Part shown: piece after piece, positions 12,994-20,706 of the stretch | Numbering within the stretch: the stretch's first letter is position 1 | Layout of the letters: each line of letters opens with the position of its first letter | DNA from: a virus | Direction: 5' to 3' (one strand) | Virus record (IMG/VR): IMGVR_UViG_3300032081_000786 | Coordinates: 1-27,362 of that record | DNA length: 27,362 bases | Notes under the pieces: model-generated | Database searches by the model: none | Seen by the model: only the letters and a program-made list of their open reading frames with translations | Told to the model about the DNA's origin: nothing | Position numbers and translations under genes: made by a program

Positions 12994-14126
12994 CGCAAAC
13001 TGCAATTCACGTTCGCTGCAACGCGGGCAAGGTAAAGCGTGTTCAGCGTGAGGGACGGGAAACCATCATCCTGCCCAGCTATGCTGCCAAGGCTGACACG
13101 GTGCTGAACAACATCCTGTACCCCAAGGCTGAACTTGAGGCGTCTTATGCGACCCTGAACCGGACGCCAGCACCATTTGGCCATCCGGTCTTAAACGGCA
13201 ATTTCGCCCCGGCAAAAGACCCGGAAGCAATGGCGCGCACCAGCATCTTCGCCTGGAACGAAAACGCCCGTTGGGATGGTGACCGCATCGCGCTGGACGT
13301 TGTGATCGATGAGGCGCGGGCCAAGGAAAGTGAAAACGGGCGCAGGGTGCTTGAGGCGATTGCCAACGAAGGGCCGATTGCCACATCCACCGGGCTTCTG
13401 TGCAACCTCGAAGCCGCGACGAACAAACCCTACGAGGGCATCGCACGGGGGATCGAATTCGATCACGTTGCCATCCTGCTGGACGACGCCCCCGCGATCT
13501 CGCCGGAACAGGGCGTGGGCATATTTGTCAACAGCGCATCCGACAAGATCAAAGTCATCAACGCCAGCTTGGACGACCAGCTGGACCAAGAAATCGAATG
13601 GGCTGTCGAGAGCATTGCCCGGGCGATGGAGCGCAAAGAAGAGCGGGAAGAAAACCGACCGCTTTTGGAGCGCATCAAAACCGCAATCCTCGAAGCATTG
13701 GGCGGCGAGGTGCGAGAACCTGCAACAAACAACCGAAAGGATGCAGACATGACTGACAAGGCTCAGTTTGACGAACTTTCCAAGCGGGTGAACGCCCTCA
13801 CGGAGAGCACAGTCACCAAGGACGACCTGAAAAACGCACTGACAGAGGCGATGAAGCCCCTGATCGATGCGCAGGCCGAAATGAAGACCAATCAGGAGGC
13901 CAAAGACAAGGCCGACCATGATGCCCTGGTCAACAAGGTGGTTGAAGCCAAGATCGAAGGCTTTGGCAAAGATGTGGCTGAAAAGATGGACGCAACGGCG
14001 CTTAATGCCCTGCTGAACATGCAGAAAGCCGCGCCGAAGAAGGCCGCACCGCTCGTGCCGGGATTCATGAGCAACGCCGGAGTGGAAGACGACTTCTCGC
14101 CGCTGGGCTGGGGGACAAAGCAATGA
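12990..14126 (+). CDS. Prohead protease/scaffold fusion (DUF2213-like)
   Basis: This encodes 378 residues and overlaps the portal gene (ATGA). Residues about 1-190 resemble DUF2213 phage proteins: TLNRTPAPFGHPVLNGNFAP with the conserved Gly-His near 64-65, then RWDGDRIALDVVIDEARAKE and IATSTGLLC, a layout like prohead serine proteases (His, then Ser in the S-T-G strand). Residues about 205-350 are charged coiled coil typical of scaffolds, and the tail ends in a short Gly/Trp motif that may touch the capsid protein. A second start inside the frame at 13749 probably makes the scaffold alone. Confidence 0.75.
   Translation: MTQTAIHVRCNAGKVKRVQREGRETIILPSYAAKADTVLNNILYPKAELEASYATLNRTPAPFGHPVLNGNFAPAKDPEAMARTSIFAWNENARWDGDRIALDVVIDEARAKESENGRRVLEAIANEGPIATSTGLLCNLEAATNKPYEGIARGIEFDHVAILLDDAPAISPEQGVGIFVNSASDKIKVINASLDDQLDQEIEWAVESIARAMERKEEREENRPLLERIKTAILEALGGEVREPATNNRKDADMTDKAQFDELSKRVNALTESTVTKDDLKNALTEAMKPLIDAQAEMKTNQEAKDKADHDALVNKVVEAKIEGFGKDVAEKMDATALNALLNMQKAAPKKAAPLVPGFMSNAGVEDDFSPLGWGTKQ
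13749..14126 (+). CDS. Nested scaffold protein from internal start
   Basis: An in-frame ATG at codon 254 of the protease/scaffold gene is preceded by GAAAGGA with 7 nt spacing, a strong ribosome binding site. The 125-residue product begins MTDKAQFDELSKRVNALTES and consists of the coiled-coil part only. This copies the lambda C/Nu3 arrangement, where scaffold is made in excess from inside the protease gene. Confidence 0.6.
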   Translation: MTDKAQFDELSKRVNALTESTVTKDDLKNALTEAMKPLIDAQAEMKTNQEAKDKADHDALVNKVVEAKIEGFGKDVAEKMDATALNALLNMQKAAPKKAAPLVPGFMSNAGVEDDFSPLGWGTKQ

Positions 14127-14587
14127 CCACTGCAAACACAGTTTTCGCGGGCCCCGTCGAGGTGGTCAAGCCGCTGATGCGTGAGGCCCGTATCAAATCG
14201 GGTGAGACGCTGGTCGGCGGCATGTTGGTCGCGCTGGGCGCAGGCGAATGGGAGGCCCACGGCACCGCTGATGTGGGTGGAGACATCTATGTCATCGACA
14301 TGGACACCGTTGGCCAGAAGGCCGTCACGGCAGCCTTGACCGCCGGGCAATCCTCGCCCGCGTTCATCCCGCAGGTTGGTTATTCCTATAACCTCGTCCT
14401 GGCCGCATCGCAGACCATCACCATTGGCGAGGCTCTTTCGTCCAACGGTGCCGGCGCTGTCAAATCGGCGGCTGTCGATGGTTCGTCCGAGGCCCTGTTT
14501 GTGGCGGAAGAAGATCTGACCACAACCGGCGCAACGGGCCGGATCAAGGCCCGCTACAATCCAACTGGCGTCAACGCGCTCGCATAA
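14123..14587 (+). CDS. Capsid decoration protein
   Basis: This encodes 154 residues. It is beta-rich with many Gly/Ala/Thr, for example LVGGMLVALGAGEWEAHGTA and YNLVLAASQTITIGEALSSN, matching phage head-decoration or cement proteins of lambda gpD/SHP style. It lies directly before the major capsid protein and overlaps the protease/scaffold stop (ATGA). It would trimerise on the outer capsid surface to stabilise the expanded head; that role is inferred from position and composition. Confidence 0.65.
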   Translation: MTTANTVFAGPVEVVKPLMREARIKSGETLVGGMLVALGAGEWEAHGTADVGGDIYVIDMDTVGQKAVTAALTAGQSSPAFIPQVGYSYNLVLAASQTITIGEALSSNGAGAVKSAAVDGSSEALFVAEEDLTTTGATGRIKARYNPTGVNALA

Positions 14588-14604
14588 CCCCGAAAGGATA
14601 GACG

Positions 14605-15660
14605 ATGTTCTATTTCGATACAGCACGTCCTGAGTGGGGTGCGCATCGCAACCACGCCGCTCAGGCAATCATGGTGGGCAACATCCGTTCCACAGTGAAC
14701 CGCCACAACGCCCAGATGATGGGAAATGATGCGGCGGTGCTGCCCCGCGACGTGGCACAAGAGTTTGACCGCCAGCAGGTCGAACTGATGCGCGAGAACA
14801 ACCTGACCCTGCTGAATGACCTGATGCCGATCGCGCGGGCTTTGGCTGTCGGGAAGATCGAGAGCATTCACCGCCGTGTCTCGGACAGCGGCAAGGCCAA
14901 GCGCAGCCTGACGGGCCGCACCACGGTTGATATCGACAAGGCTGGTTTCGACTATGACAGCACCATCAAGGTTGTCCATCAGGACGGCTTTGGGCGTGAC
15001 TGGATGGAAATGGAGGGTCAGCGCACTGAAGCGTTCGACGCCCTCATTGACGACCAAGCCAACTCCAACCGCACCGTTCTGGAATCCATGGCAACGCACA
15101 TCTACAGCGGCGCTCTGGACGAGAACGGCAAGGTGATCAGCTACAACGGCACCGATGCAACGGGCATCAAGACCTCGACCAAAGTTGCCGCTGTTGATCT
15201 TGGCGTCTCTGGCCTGAACATCGACTTCACTTCCAGCGCGGCAACGGCGGAAGCTATCCGCGGGGCGTGGGTTAAGCTGGTGGCCAAGCTGCGCGTCGAT
15301 AACAACGTGGGGCAGGACATCACGTTCTATATCTCCGCTGACATCGAAACCAACTTCCAGCGATTCTACGGCACCGATGCGGGCGATACCGGCAAGACGA
15401 TCATGCAAGTTCTCAAAGAACTGGCAGGCGTTGCCGACATCAAGGTCGACCGGATGCTGACGGGCAATGAAGTGGTGGGCATTGTCCTTAACAGCCAATT
15501 CATCCGCCCTCTGGTAGGCATGGCTGTTTCGACGGTCCCGCTGTTCCGCGCAAACCCCATGGACGCTTACAACTACATGACGTGGGCGAATGTCGGGCTT
15601 GAGATCCGCAACGACTTCACCGGCAAGACCGGTGTGATGTACGCGCGGGCCATTTCCTAA
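14605..15660 (+). CDS. Major capsid protein
   Basis: This encodes 351 residues with a strong GAAAGGA upstream. Position after protease/scaffold and decoration genes, and the sequence pattern (MFYFDTARPEWGAHRNHAAQ; NLTLLNDLMPIARALAVGKI; DITFYISADIETNFQRFYGT; VGIVLNSQFIRPLVGMAVST; C-terminal YMTWANVGLEIRNDFTGKTG) fit a DUF6260-like HK97-fold coat protein, with the usual long N-terminal helix, spine helix and C-terminal beta layer. No delta-domain cleavage site is evident. It should be the most abundant virion protein. Confidence 0.85.
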   Translation: MFYFDTARPEWGAHRNHAAQAIMVGNIRSTVNRHNAQMMGNDAAVLPRDVAQEFDRQQVELMRENNLTLLNDLMPIARALAVGKIESIHRRVSDSGKAKRSLTGRTTVDIDKAGFDYDSTIKVVHQDGFGRDWMEMEGQRTEAFDALIDDQANSNRTVLESMATHIYSGALDENGKVISYNGTDATGIKTSTKVAAVDLGVSGLNIDFTSSAATAEAIRGAWVKLVAKLRVDNNVGQDITFYISADIETNFQRFYGTDAGDTGKTIMQVLKELAGVADIKVDRMLTGNEVVGIVLNSQFIRPLVGMAVSTVPLFRANPMDAYNYMTWANVGLEIRNDFTGKTGVMYARAIS

Positions 15661-15721
15661 GGCAACTGGCTGGCCTGAATGATTGGGCCAGCCGTCAACC
15701 CATGAACCCATGAAGGGAACC

Positions 15722-16036
15722 ATGATGAAGAACGTTTTTGAAGTCACAGACCACGGCCTGCAGGTGGACAAGGTGTCTATTCTGCCCGGTTCGACGTTGA
15801 TCTTGTCGCGCGCGGCACCCGGGCATTGGGCCCGTTTTGGCGAAAGTGGCCAAGCTGAAGAGAAGAAGATGGTCGTCGCCAGCCCAGATGGCAGCAACGA
15901 TGGCCAGCCTAACAAGACAAAGAAGCGGCTCGGCCTCGAAGATCAGGCAGGCAAGCTGGAGATTGAGTTCTCGGATGAAACGCCAGACGATGACCTGATC
16001 GCAGCGATCAAGGCCAAGAAGGCCGCTGACAAGTGA
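15722..16036 (+). CDS. Hypothetical head-region protein
   Basis: This encodes 104 residues, start ATG at 15722 (or 15725) with AAGGGA just upstream. The N-terminal 45 residues form a beta-rich domain (FEVTDHGLQVDKVSILPGST) and the C-terminal half is charged (acidic DDDL then Lys/Ala-rich). Genes of this kind often sit between capsid and connector genes. The stop overlaps the next GTG. The function is unknown. Confidence 0.65.
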   Translation: MMKNVFEVTDHGLQVDKVSILPGSTLILSRAAPGHWARFGESGQAEEKKMVVASPDGSNDGQPNKTKKRLGLEDQAGKLEIEFSDETPDDDLIAAIKAKKAADK

Positions 16037-16443
16037 CCGTCTACAGCACGAATGAGGCGTGGCGGGCGTATGCGCTGGCGAGGGGTGACATTGCCCCAAC
16101 CAACGCCAGCGAAACCGATGCGACCGCCGCGCGCCAACGTGCCAGCGATTATATCCGCACACGCTATGTGCTCCCTCTCAAGCTGTCCGGCACTGCCGAC
16201 AACGTGATTGAGGCCACGCACATTGCGGCGGGATATGAACTGACAGCACCAGGCTTCTGGTCGACGACATTCACGCCCGCGCAGCAGAAGACGCTCACTG
16301 GTGTGAAGGGGATCACATGGACCGTCTCGAGCAATGCCACCATGGACAAGGGCTATAACGCTCAACTGCCAGTTTCGCCGGCCATCGACGCGCTGTTCGG
16401 CGGGACGTCCAATTCTGGCTTGTATTTTGGGGTGATTGGGTGA
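16033..16443 (+). CDS. Head-tail adaptor (DnaT-like/gp6-like connector)
   Basis: This encodes 136 residues with a GTG start (GTGA overlap). The pattern SDYIRTRYVLPL, then EATHIAAGYELTAPGFWSTT and GVKGITWTVS, then PAIDALFGG near the end, is that of short helical connector proteins that sit under the portal (often labelled 'DnaT-like' in databases). It bridges portal and tail. The role is assigned from family look and gene order. Confidence 0.65.
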   Translation: MTVYSTNEAWRAYALARGDIAPTNASETDATAARQRASDYIRTRYVLPLKLSGTADNVIEATHIAAGYELTAPGFWSTTFTPAQQKTLTGVKGITWTVSSNATMDKGYNAQLPVSPAIDALFGGTSNSGLYFGVIG

Positions 16444-16856
16444 GCGGCCTCGACATCCAAGCCGAGATCGCCGCTGCCCTTGCCGAAGCTGGTGAGGCTG
16501 TCGGCACCGGCCCGCTGATATGCACCATCCGCCGCGCCAACCCCGTACCCGACGAGCCGCAGAATCCATTTGACGAACCGTCCGTTGGTGACGACAACCC
16601 GCCTCAGCTGTTCCCCGTCACCGCTGTCGAGAGCATCCAGGACGTGCGCGACATGAACGGTACGTTGATCGGCGTCAAAAAACGCACCCTGACGATCAAT
16701 GCCACCGGTGTTGCGCCGCTGAAATCGGACACCATTGCGGTCGGTGTTGCGCCCGCGGCTGTAACATCGCAAACTGTGTTCGAAGAAATCCTTGCCGTGA
16801 CGCCACTTTCGCCCGGTGGCACCGCGATCCTCTATGAATTGAGCCTTGCCGTTTGA
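16440..16856 (+). CDS. Head-closure or tail-connector hypothetical protein
   Basis: This encodes 138 residues with a GTG start (GTGA overlap). A helical N-terminus (LDIQAEIAAALAEAGEAVGT) is followed by a beta-rich body (GVKKRTLTINATGVAPLKSD; GTAILYELSLAV). The size, order and beta content suggest a head-closure protein that stops DNA leakage before tail attachment. The stop overlaps a TTG start of a 51-codon gene. Confidence 0.6.
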   Translation: MSGLDIQAEIAAALAEAGEAVGTGPLICTIRRANPVPDEPQNPFDEPSVGDDNPPQLFPVTAVESIQDVRDMNGTLIGVKKRTLTINATGVAPLKSDTIAVGVAPAAVTSQTVFEEILAVTPLSPGGTAILYELSLAV

Positions 16857-17008
16857 GCCTTTACCAAGCCTTCGCTTTTTGCTGGCACCTCAGCCGAGAA
16901 GACACCGATTCAGCTTGGATTGTGGTCAGCCTGCCGCCTGAGTGCTTCGCAGCGTTTGACCGGATGATGCAGTCGGCATTTGTCTTGGGCATGGCAACCC
17001 GACACTGA
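16853..17008 (+). CDS. Short conserved-looking gene with TTG start (51 aa)
   Basis: The TTG at 16853 overlaps the upstream stop (TTGA). The 51-residue product starts (M)SLYQAFAFCWHLSREDTDSA and ends RMMQSAFVLGMATRH. The Trp/Phe-rich, two-helix appearance and perfect coupling argue that it is real. The 68-bp gap that follows holds a small hairpin and the ribosome binding site of the next gene. The function is unknown. Confidence 0.5.
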   Translation: MSLYQAFAFCWHLSREDTDSAWIVVSLPPECFAAFDRMMQSAFVLGMATRH

Positions 17009-17034
17009 ACCACCCCAAACCACGAACAAGCCAG

Positions 17035-17051
17035 CCCTGCTTTCAGCGGGG
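17035..17051 (+). other. Small hairpin before the Mu gpF-like gene
   Basis: CCCTGCT, loop TTC, AGCGGGG forms a 7-bp stem with one G-T pair, followed by only three T. It could be a weak attenuator or a transcript-stabilising structure; it is not a convincing terminator. Confidence 0.35.
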
Positions 17052-17076
17052 TTTCAACGCATTGGAGGAGCCGCCG

Positions 17077-18108
17077 ATGGCCCGCCAACCCACAGCCCAA
17101 ACCCGCCGCGTGCGCGATGCGATAGCCAAGCTGGAGCCGCAAATCCGCAAGGCATTCGAGCAAGCGATACAGCAGGCCGCCGGTGCCGTGGATCAAGGGG
17201 CCTTGCTGGAACTGCTTGAGGCGGGCCAGATCGAACGCGCCGTCGAGCTGCTGCGTATCAACAGGGCGATGCTGTTCCCGCTGGACGAAGCGATCCGCGC
17301 CAGTTTTATCATCGGCGGCACAATGGTAGCCGCTGACCTCCCCCGTGGAATTTCCGGCCGCTTCGGCTTCGACGGACGGCATGTGCGGGCCGAGGCGTGG
17401 GTGCGAGAGCATGTTGGCGATCTGATCCAAGGGATTGAGCGGGAAAGCATCGAGACGACGCGCCGTGTGATCCGTGATGGCATCGATGCGGGCCGGTCCA
17501 GCCGGGTCGTTGCGCGGGAAATCACAGGCAAGAAAATCGGCACGCGTCGGGTTGGTGGCTATCTGGGCCTGAACAGCGACCAGACCGATCAAGTATTGCG
17601 GGCCCGGTCAATCCTGTCGGACCCTGAGCAGATCCGCAGCTATTTCACCAAGGACACCAAGACGGGCCGGATGAAACCACGCTACAAACTGAGCGATCGG
17701 AGATTTGACGCCCGGATCAAGAAGGCTATCGCCGAGGGCAGGGCGCTGTCGGGCAAAGACCTTGACGACGTGATCGAGTCGCACCGCTCCAAGGCGCTTG
17801 GGTATCGGGGCAGGGTGATTGCCAAGGATCAGGCAAATTCGGCCCTATCGGCTGGCCGAGACGAGGCTTACGCGCAAATGCTGGACAATCCAGAGGTCGA
17901 AACCGTGACCGTCCGCTGGCAGAAGTCGCCTCGAGAGAACGACCGGCCTGACCATCAAGCGATGGATGGCACCGTGATCACACTGGGCGAAACGTTCAAC
18001 TTCTCCGCTGCCCGCATGAAATATCCGCACGATCCGGCGGGCGGTGCAAAACATAATCTTGGGTGTGGCTGCATCGCGGTCTATCGCGTCAGATTTCGGA
18101 GGGACTGA
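17077..18108 (+). CDS. Phage Mu gpF-like head morphogenesis protein
   Basis: This encodes 343 residues from the ATG at 17077 preceded by GGAGGAG; a TTG 15 nt earlier is less likely. The C-terminal domain shows the Phage_Mu_F pattern: VTVRWQKSPRENDRPDHQAM with W, D-x-P and H, then DGTVITLGETF, and GGAKHNLGCGCIAVYRVRFR with clustered Cys/His that may bind a metal. The N-terminal two thirds are long helices. In Mu and SPP1 (gp7) this minor head protein affects DNA ejection and early capsid assembly; unusually it lies after the connector genes here. Confidence 0.8.
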   Translation: MARQPTAQTRRVRDAIAKLEPQIRKAFEQAIQQAAGAVDQGALLELLEAGQIERAVELLRINRAMLFPLDEAIRASFIIGGTMVAADLPRGISGRFGFDGRHVRAEAWVREHVGDLIQGIERESIETTRRVIRDGIDAGRSSRVVAREITGKKIGTRRVGGYLGLNSDQTDQVLRARSILSDPEQIRSYFTKDTKTGRMKPRYKLSDRRFDARIKKAIAEGRALSGKDLDDVIESHRSKALGYRGRVIAKDQANSALSAGRDEAYAQMLDNPEVETVTVRWQKSPRENDRPDHQAMDGTVITLGETFNFSAARMKYPHDPAGGAKHNLGCGCIAVYRVRFRRD

Positions 18109-18110
18109 AC

Positions 18111-18548
18111 ATGGCTCCAAAGAGCTTTACGGCGCAACTTGACGAAATGATCAACATGACCCTGCGTGATGCTCGATACGTTGCAACAGAAAGCATCCAG
18201 GACGTTGCGGAGGCCATGCAGACCCCACAGCGCGGCGTCACAAAGGGTGGGACATTCGAGGTCGGCAAGATCCCCGTCGCTGACGCAGATCTAATCAACA
18301 GCCTGTCGGTGGATGGCGGGCCAGAGGGCGAGGATTCATACGTTATCGCAATTGCAGGCTATGAGTTGGGCGACAACATGCGCTTCGCCTATTCGGCTGA
18401 ACATGCACTGCCAATGGAAACAGGCTTCACGATCGAACTGGCAGATGGGGGTGAGGTGAATGTTCCGGGTCGGCATTTCATGGGCAAGGCTGCCGCCCGC
18501 TTCCCTGAGTTCGTCAAGGCCCGCGCCGCTGAGGTTCGCCGCAAATGA
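18111..18548 (+). CDS. Neck/tail-completion protein (HK97 gp10-like)
   Basis: This encodes 145 residues, ATG at 18111 with GGAGG about 9 nt upstream. A helical N-terminus (FTAQLDEMINMTLRDARYVA) leads to a beta-rich core with FAYSAEHALPMETG and ends in RHFMGKAAARFPEFVKARAA, the 'Y..ve.G......fm..a' signature of HK97 gp10-type neck proteins. It joins the connector to the tail. It is coupled to the next gene by ATGA. Confidence 0.7.
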   Translation: MAPKSFTAQLDEMINMTLRDARYVATESIQDVAEAMQTPQRGVTKGGTFEVGKIPVADADLINSLSVDGGPEGEDSYVIAIAGYELGDNMRFAYSAEHALPMETGFTIELADGGEVNVPGRHFMGKAAARFPEFVKARAAEVRRK

Positions 18549-18958
18549 TCACCAACGAAGCCATCACAGCCGCTATCGGGCAACGCCTTTGGGCATCTCT
18601 TTCAACACCGCTGCATATCTTCGAGAGCAACAAAGACGCGCCGGAAAGTCAGCCGCGCCCCTATTTGCTCTTCCAGCACGTCCCGGTCAGCCGCACAGAC
18701 GACACGCGCGGCGGAGATGCGCCAATCTCGAAGGGATTTGTGCAGGTTTCGGTTATGGCGGAACTCGGCAAGGGAACAGATCCGGCAAACGAGATTGCAG
18801 AAACAATTGCAGCGGGCTTTCCATACGGACCGCCTGAGGGAAAGCTACAGGTCACAGGCGGCGTTGTTGAGATTAGCAAGCCCGCCGATGTGAGGGACGG
18901 ACGCATAGACGGGCCTCATTGGCGTGTCGATGTGATCATTTCCTACTTAGCATTTTAA
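18545..18958 (+). CDS. Tail terminator protein (DUF4128-like)
   Basis: This encodes 137 residues. MITNEAITAAIGQRLWASLS, then RPYLLFQHVPVSRTDDTRGG, then GFVQVSVMAELGKGTDPANE and a final WRVDVIISYLAF fit the tail-terminator fold (lambda gpU-like, DUF4128): strand pairs around a helix, with the 'a..IA..i...F' helix near 85. It caps the finished tail tube. Position just before the tube gene supports this. Confidence 0.7.
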   Translation: MITNEAITAAIGQRLWASLSTPLHIFESNKDAPESQPRPYLLFQHVPVSRTDDTRGGDAPISKGFVQVSVMAELGKGTDPANEIAETIAAGFPYGPPEGKLQVTGGVVEISKPADVRDGRIDGPHWRVDVIISYLAF

Positions 18959-18973
18959 CCAAGGGAGGCCGAT

Positions 18974-19237
18974 ATGGCTAACAAAGACACCGCTCCGGCG
19001 GCTCAAAAAGCATTGCCAAAAGGCAACGATCTGATCACCGGAGCAACTGTCGCACCGATCACGTTGGGCAATATCACCACGCCCGCGATGACGTTCAAAG
19101 GTGACGTGCCGAGGGTTGGTAGCAGGATCACTGCGCGCGTCCAGGACGGCGAACAATATTCCGGCATTGTTGCCACGGCTGACGAAGCTGAAGGCACGGT
19201 CACGGTCACTTTCAAGGACGGGCTGAAACCTGCCTGA
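18974..19237 (+). CDS. Small tail-region protein, SH3-like
   Basis: This encodes 87 residues with AAGGGAGG upstream. The first 25 residues are polar; the remainder (VGSRITARVQDGEQYSGIVA then GTVTVTFKDG) looks like a small beta barrel of the SH3 type. It sits between tail terminator and tail tube. It could be a tail accessory or decoration protein; no family is recognised. Confidence 0.6.
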   Translation: MANKDTAPAAQKALPKGNDLITGATVAPITLGNITTPAMTFKGDVPRVGSRITARVQDGEQYSGIVATADEAEGTVTVTFKDGLKPA

Positions 19238-19268
19238 GCAATAGCGGCCTTCCCGGCGGGTCGCTCCC

Positions 19269-19300
19269 TTTTTGGGATGTGCCGGGATCATCCCCAAAAA
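19269..19300 (+). other. Stem-loop in the leader of the tail tube gene
   Basis: TTTTTGGGAT (19269-19278) can pair with ATCCCCAAAAA (19290-19300), with one unpaired C and an 11-nt loop. The ribosome binding site GAAAGGAG follows directly. Such 5' structures can protect the message of a highly expressed gene; this is inference. Confidence 0.45.
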
Positions 19301-19316
19301 CTGAAAGGAGCCTCCC

Positions 19317-19781
19317 ATGGCTTTGCAATCTTCCGTTGGCATCAAGGTTGGCGTATCCGCAATCCTGCCTACGACCCACGACGACGCAGCGACGACCGGC
19401 TTCCCCGGCATGACATACACCAACGCCGGGAAACTGAACGCGGCCCCGCCCATGACGGGAACCCGTGACATCGCCAACTTCGACAACCTGTCTACAGGCG
19501 AAGAAGAAAAGGTTCTGGACATCCTGCGGGCTGGCAACGGCGAGCTGACGTTCGGTTTCGACGAAACCGACGCGGGCCAGATCATCATTGAGACGGCATC
19601 GGTCGCGACGACCACAGCCGCATCAACGCTGGCAATGGAGTTCACCCTGCCGAGCGGTCGCAAATACTACCGCCTCGGTATCATCACAAATTACGCGCCC
19701 ACGGGTGCAATCGGCAGCGTGATGACCGCATCGGCCAACGTCGAGTTCACCAAGAAGCACGTCAAGGTGAACGCAGTCTAA
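19317..19781 (+). CDS. Major tail tube protein
   Basis: This encodes 154 residues with AAAGGAG about 7 nt upstream. MALQSSVGIKVGVSAILPTT, ending with GSVMTASANVEFTKKHVKVN, and a beta-rich body match siphovirus tail tube subunits (lambda gpV-like fold). Typical landmarks are the early G..vGvs.i.P strand, FDNLSTGEEEKVLDILRAGN, and the late ..P.G.I.s.....v.f. strand. It stacks as hexameric rings around the tape measure. Gene order (after terminator, before chaperone) agrees. Confidence 0.85.
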   Translation: MALQSSVGIKVGVSAILPTTHDDAATTGFPGMTYTNAGKLNAAPPMTGTRDIANFDNLSTGEEEKVLDILRAGNGELTFGFDETDAGQIIIETASVATTTAASTLAMEFTLPSGRKYYRLGIITNYAPTGAIGSVMTASANVEFTKKHVKVNAV

Positions 19782-19864
19782 TCCACTTCGGTGGCTAGGG
19801 GCGCGGCGGGGGTTGGTTCGACCCGTTGCGCCCCGATCTTGAACCAGAACCAAGGATAGAAAAG

Positions 19865-20302
19865 ATGGATTTTGCTAAACTGACGGGCCAGCCCGCAACG
19901 ATTGACGAGAGCCTTGAGGCGTTCGAGTTCATGCCGGAAGGATATGAGAATGGCATGGGCCAGGCTCTGTCAATAATGATGCACCCCGGCTCCGGGACGC
20001 GGTTCAAGCGGGCGGTGCGCAAGATGCACATCAAGATGACGCGTGCGAACAACGAGCCAGATACCAGCGACGATCTGAGCGAAGAGGAGCTCGAAGCGGA
20101 ACTGCGCCAGCAGGACAGCCGCACCTGTGAACTGCTTGCCCGCCTTTGCGACGGTTGGAACATGACGGACGGTGAAAAGCCTCTGGACTGCACGGTCGAG
20201 AACGCAACCGAACTGTTCATCCAGGTCGAACCTTTGCGCGTCTTGGCTGACAAGGAAATCACCGAACGGGGAAACGGATCGAAGGCGAAAAAGAGCGCCT
20301 GA
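19865..20302 (+). CDS. Tail assembly chaperone, short form (gpG-like)
   Basis: This encodes 145 residues, ATG at 19865 (MDFAKLTGQPATIDESLEAF); an upstream in-frame ATG at 19826 lies in the leader and lacks a better ribosome binding site. It is acidic and helical, as usual for gpG-type chaperones that coat the tape measure during tail assembly. Near its end a GGGAAAC heptamer in the correct phase allows a -1 shift into the overlapping frame, giving a longer gpGT-like form. Confidence 0.75.
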   Translation: MDFAKLTGQPATIDESLEAFEFMPEGYENGMGQALSIMMHPGSGTRFKRAVRKMHIKMTRANNEPDTSDDLSEEELEAELRQQDSRTCELLARLCDGWNMTDGEKPLDCTVENATELFIQVEPLRVLADKEITERGNGSKAKKSA

Positions 20303-20706
20303 TACTCTGGTCGAAACAACTGGCATGGCTCCAATGCTCCGACACCGAAAAGGGTGGGGATCGTTGGAGCCAGCTTGAAGGCGGGATGCATATCCTGCCG
20401 GACCGCGGGGATTTGAGGGACGCGCACTATATCCTTCAACGGATCGGCATGACGAATAGCAACGGTATGGGAGTCGGGCCGATCACGGCGGGGCCTATCG
20501 TTGAGTTTCTCGCAGCAACAGGCGGATCTGCGTCACCCTACGAGATCGACGCTGCCCTGCTCGCATCGGGGGCATACTTCAATGAGCACCAACGGTCGGA
20601 CGGCAAAAGCACCGATGCGCCATGGGACTGGCCGAAGTCGCAGCGTGATCTTGAGATATTCGGGAAAGCGCAGGAGCGGCTGATTACGGCGCTGATGGGG
20701 GAATAG
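20251..20706 (+). CDS. Tail assembly chaperone, -1 frameshift extension (gpT-like)
   Basis: The -1 frame is open from 20251 to the TAG at 20704. It has no usable start before ATG 20386, yet the upstream part reads as sensible protein (EKERLILWSKQLAWLQCSDT), so it is most likely reached by frameshift from the chaperone. Joined at 20275, the fusion is about 280 residues. The C-terminal part contains HILPDRGDLRDAHYILQRIG and ends SQRDLEIFGKAQERLITALM. In lambda-type phages the extended form recruits tail tube subunits to the tape measure. Confidence 0.7.
   Translation, partial: QGNHRTGKRIEGEKERLILWSKQLAWLQCSDTEKGGDRWSQLEGGMHILPDRGDLRDAHYILQRIGMTNSNGMGVGPITAGPIVEFLAATGGSASPYEIDAALLASGAYFNEHQRSDGKSTDAPWDWPKSQRDLEIFGKAQERLITALMGE
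20269..20275 (+). other. Programmed -1 frameshift site GGGAAAC
   Basis: In the zero frame the codons are cgg|gga|aac, so G-GGA-AAC fits the X-XXY-YYZ slippery rule; lambda G/T uses GGGAAAG. A 5-bp stem (AGGCG at 20283-20287 with CGCCT at 20296-20300) starts 7 nt downstream. A second weaker site, G-AAA-AAG, lies at 20287-20293. Confidence 0.7.

Noticed and set aside
14554-15915. Long minus-strand ORF (453 codons) opposite the major capsid gene
   Set aside because: It is antisense to a clear capsid gene with a strong ribosome binding site; the translated protein is rich in His/Val/Arg and looks like a high-GC shadow frame.
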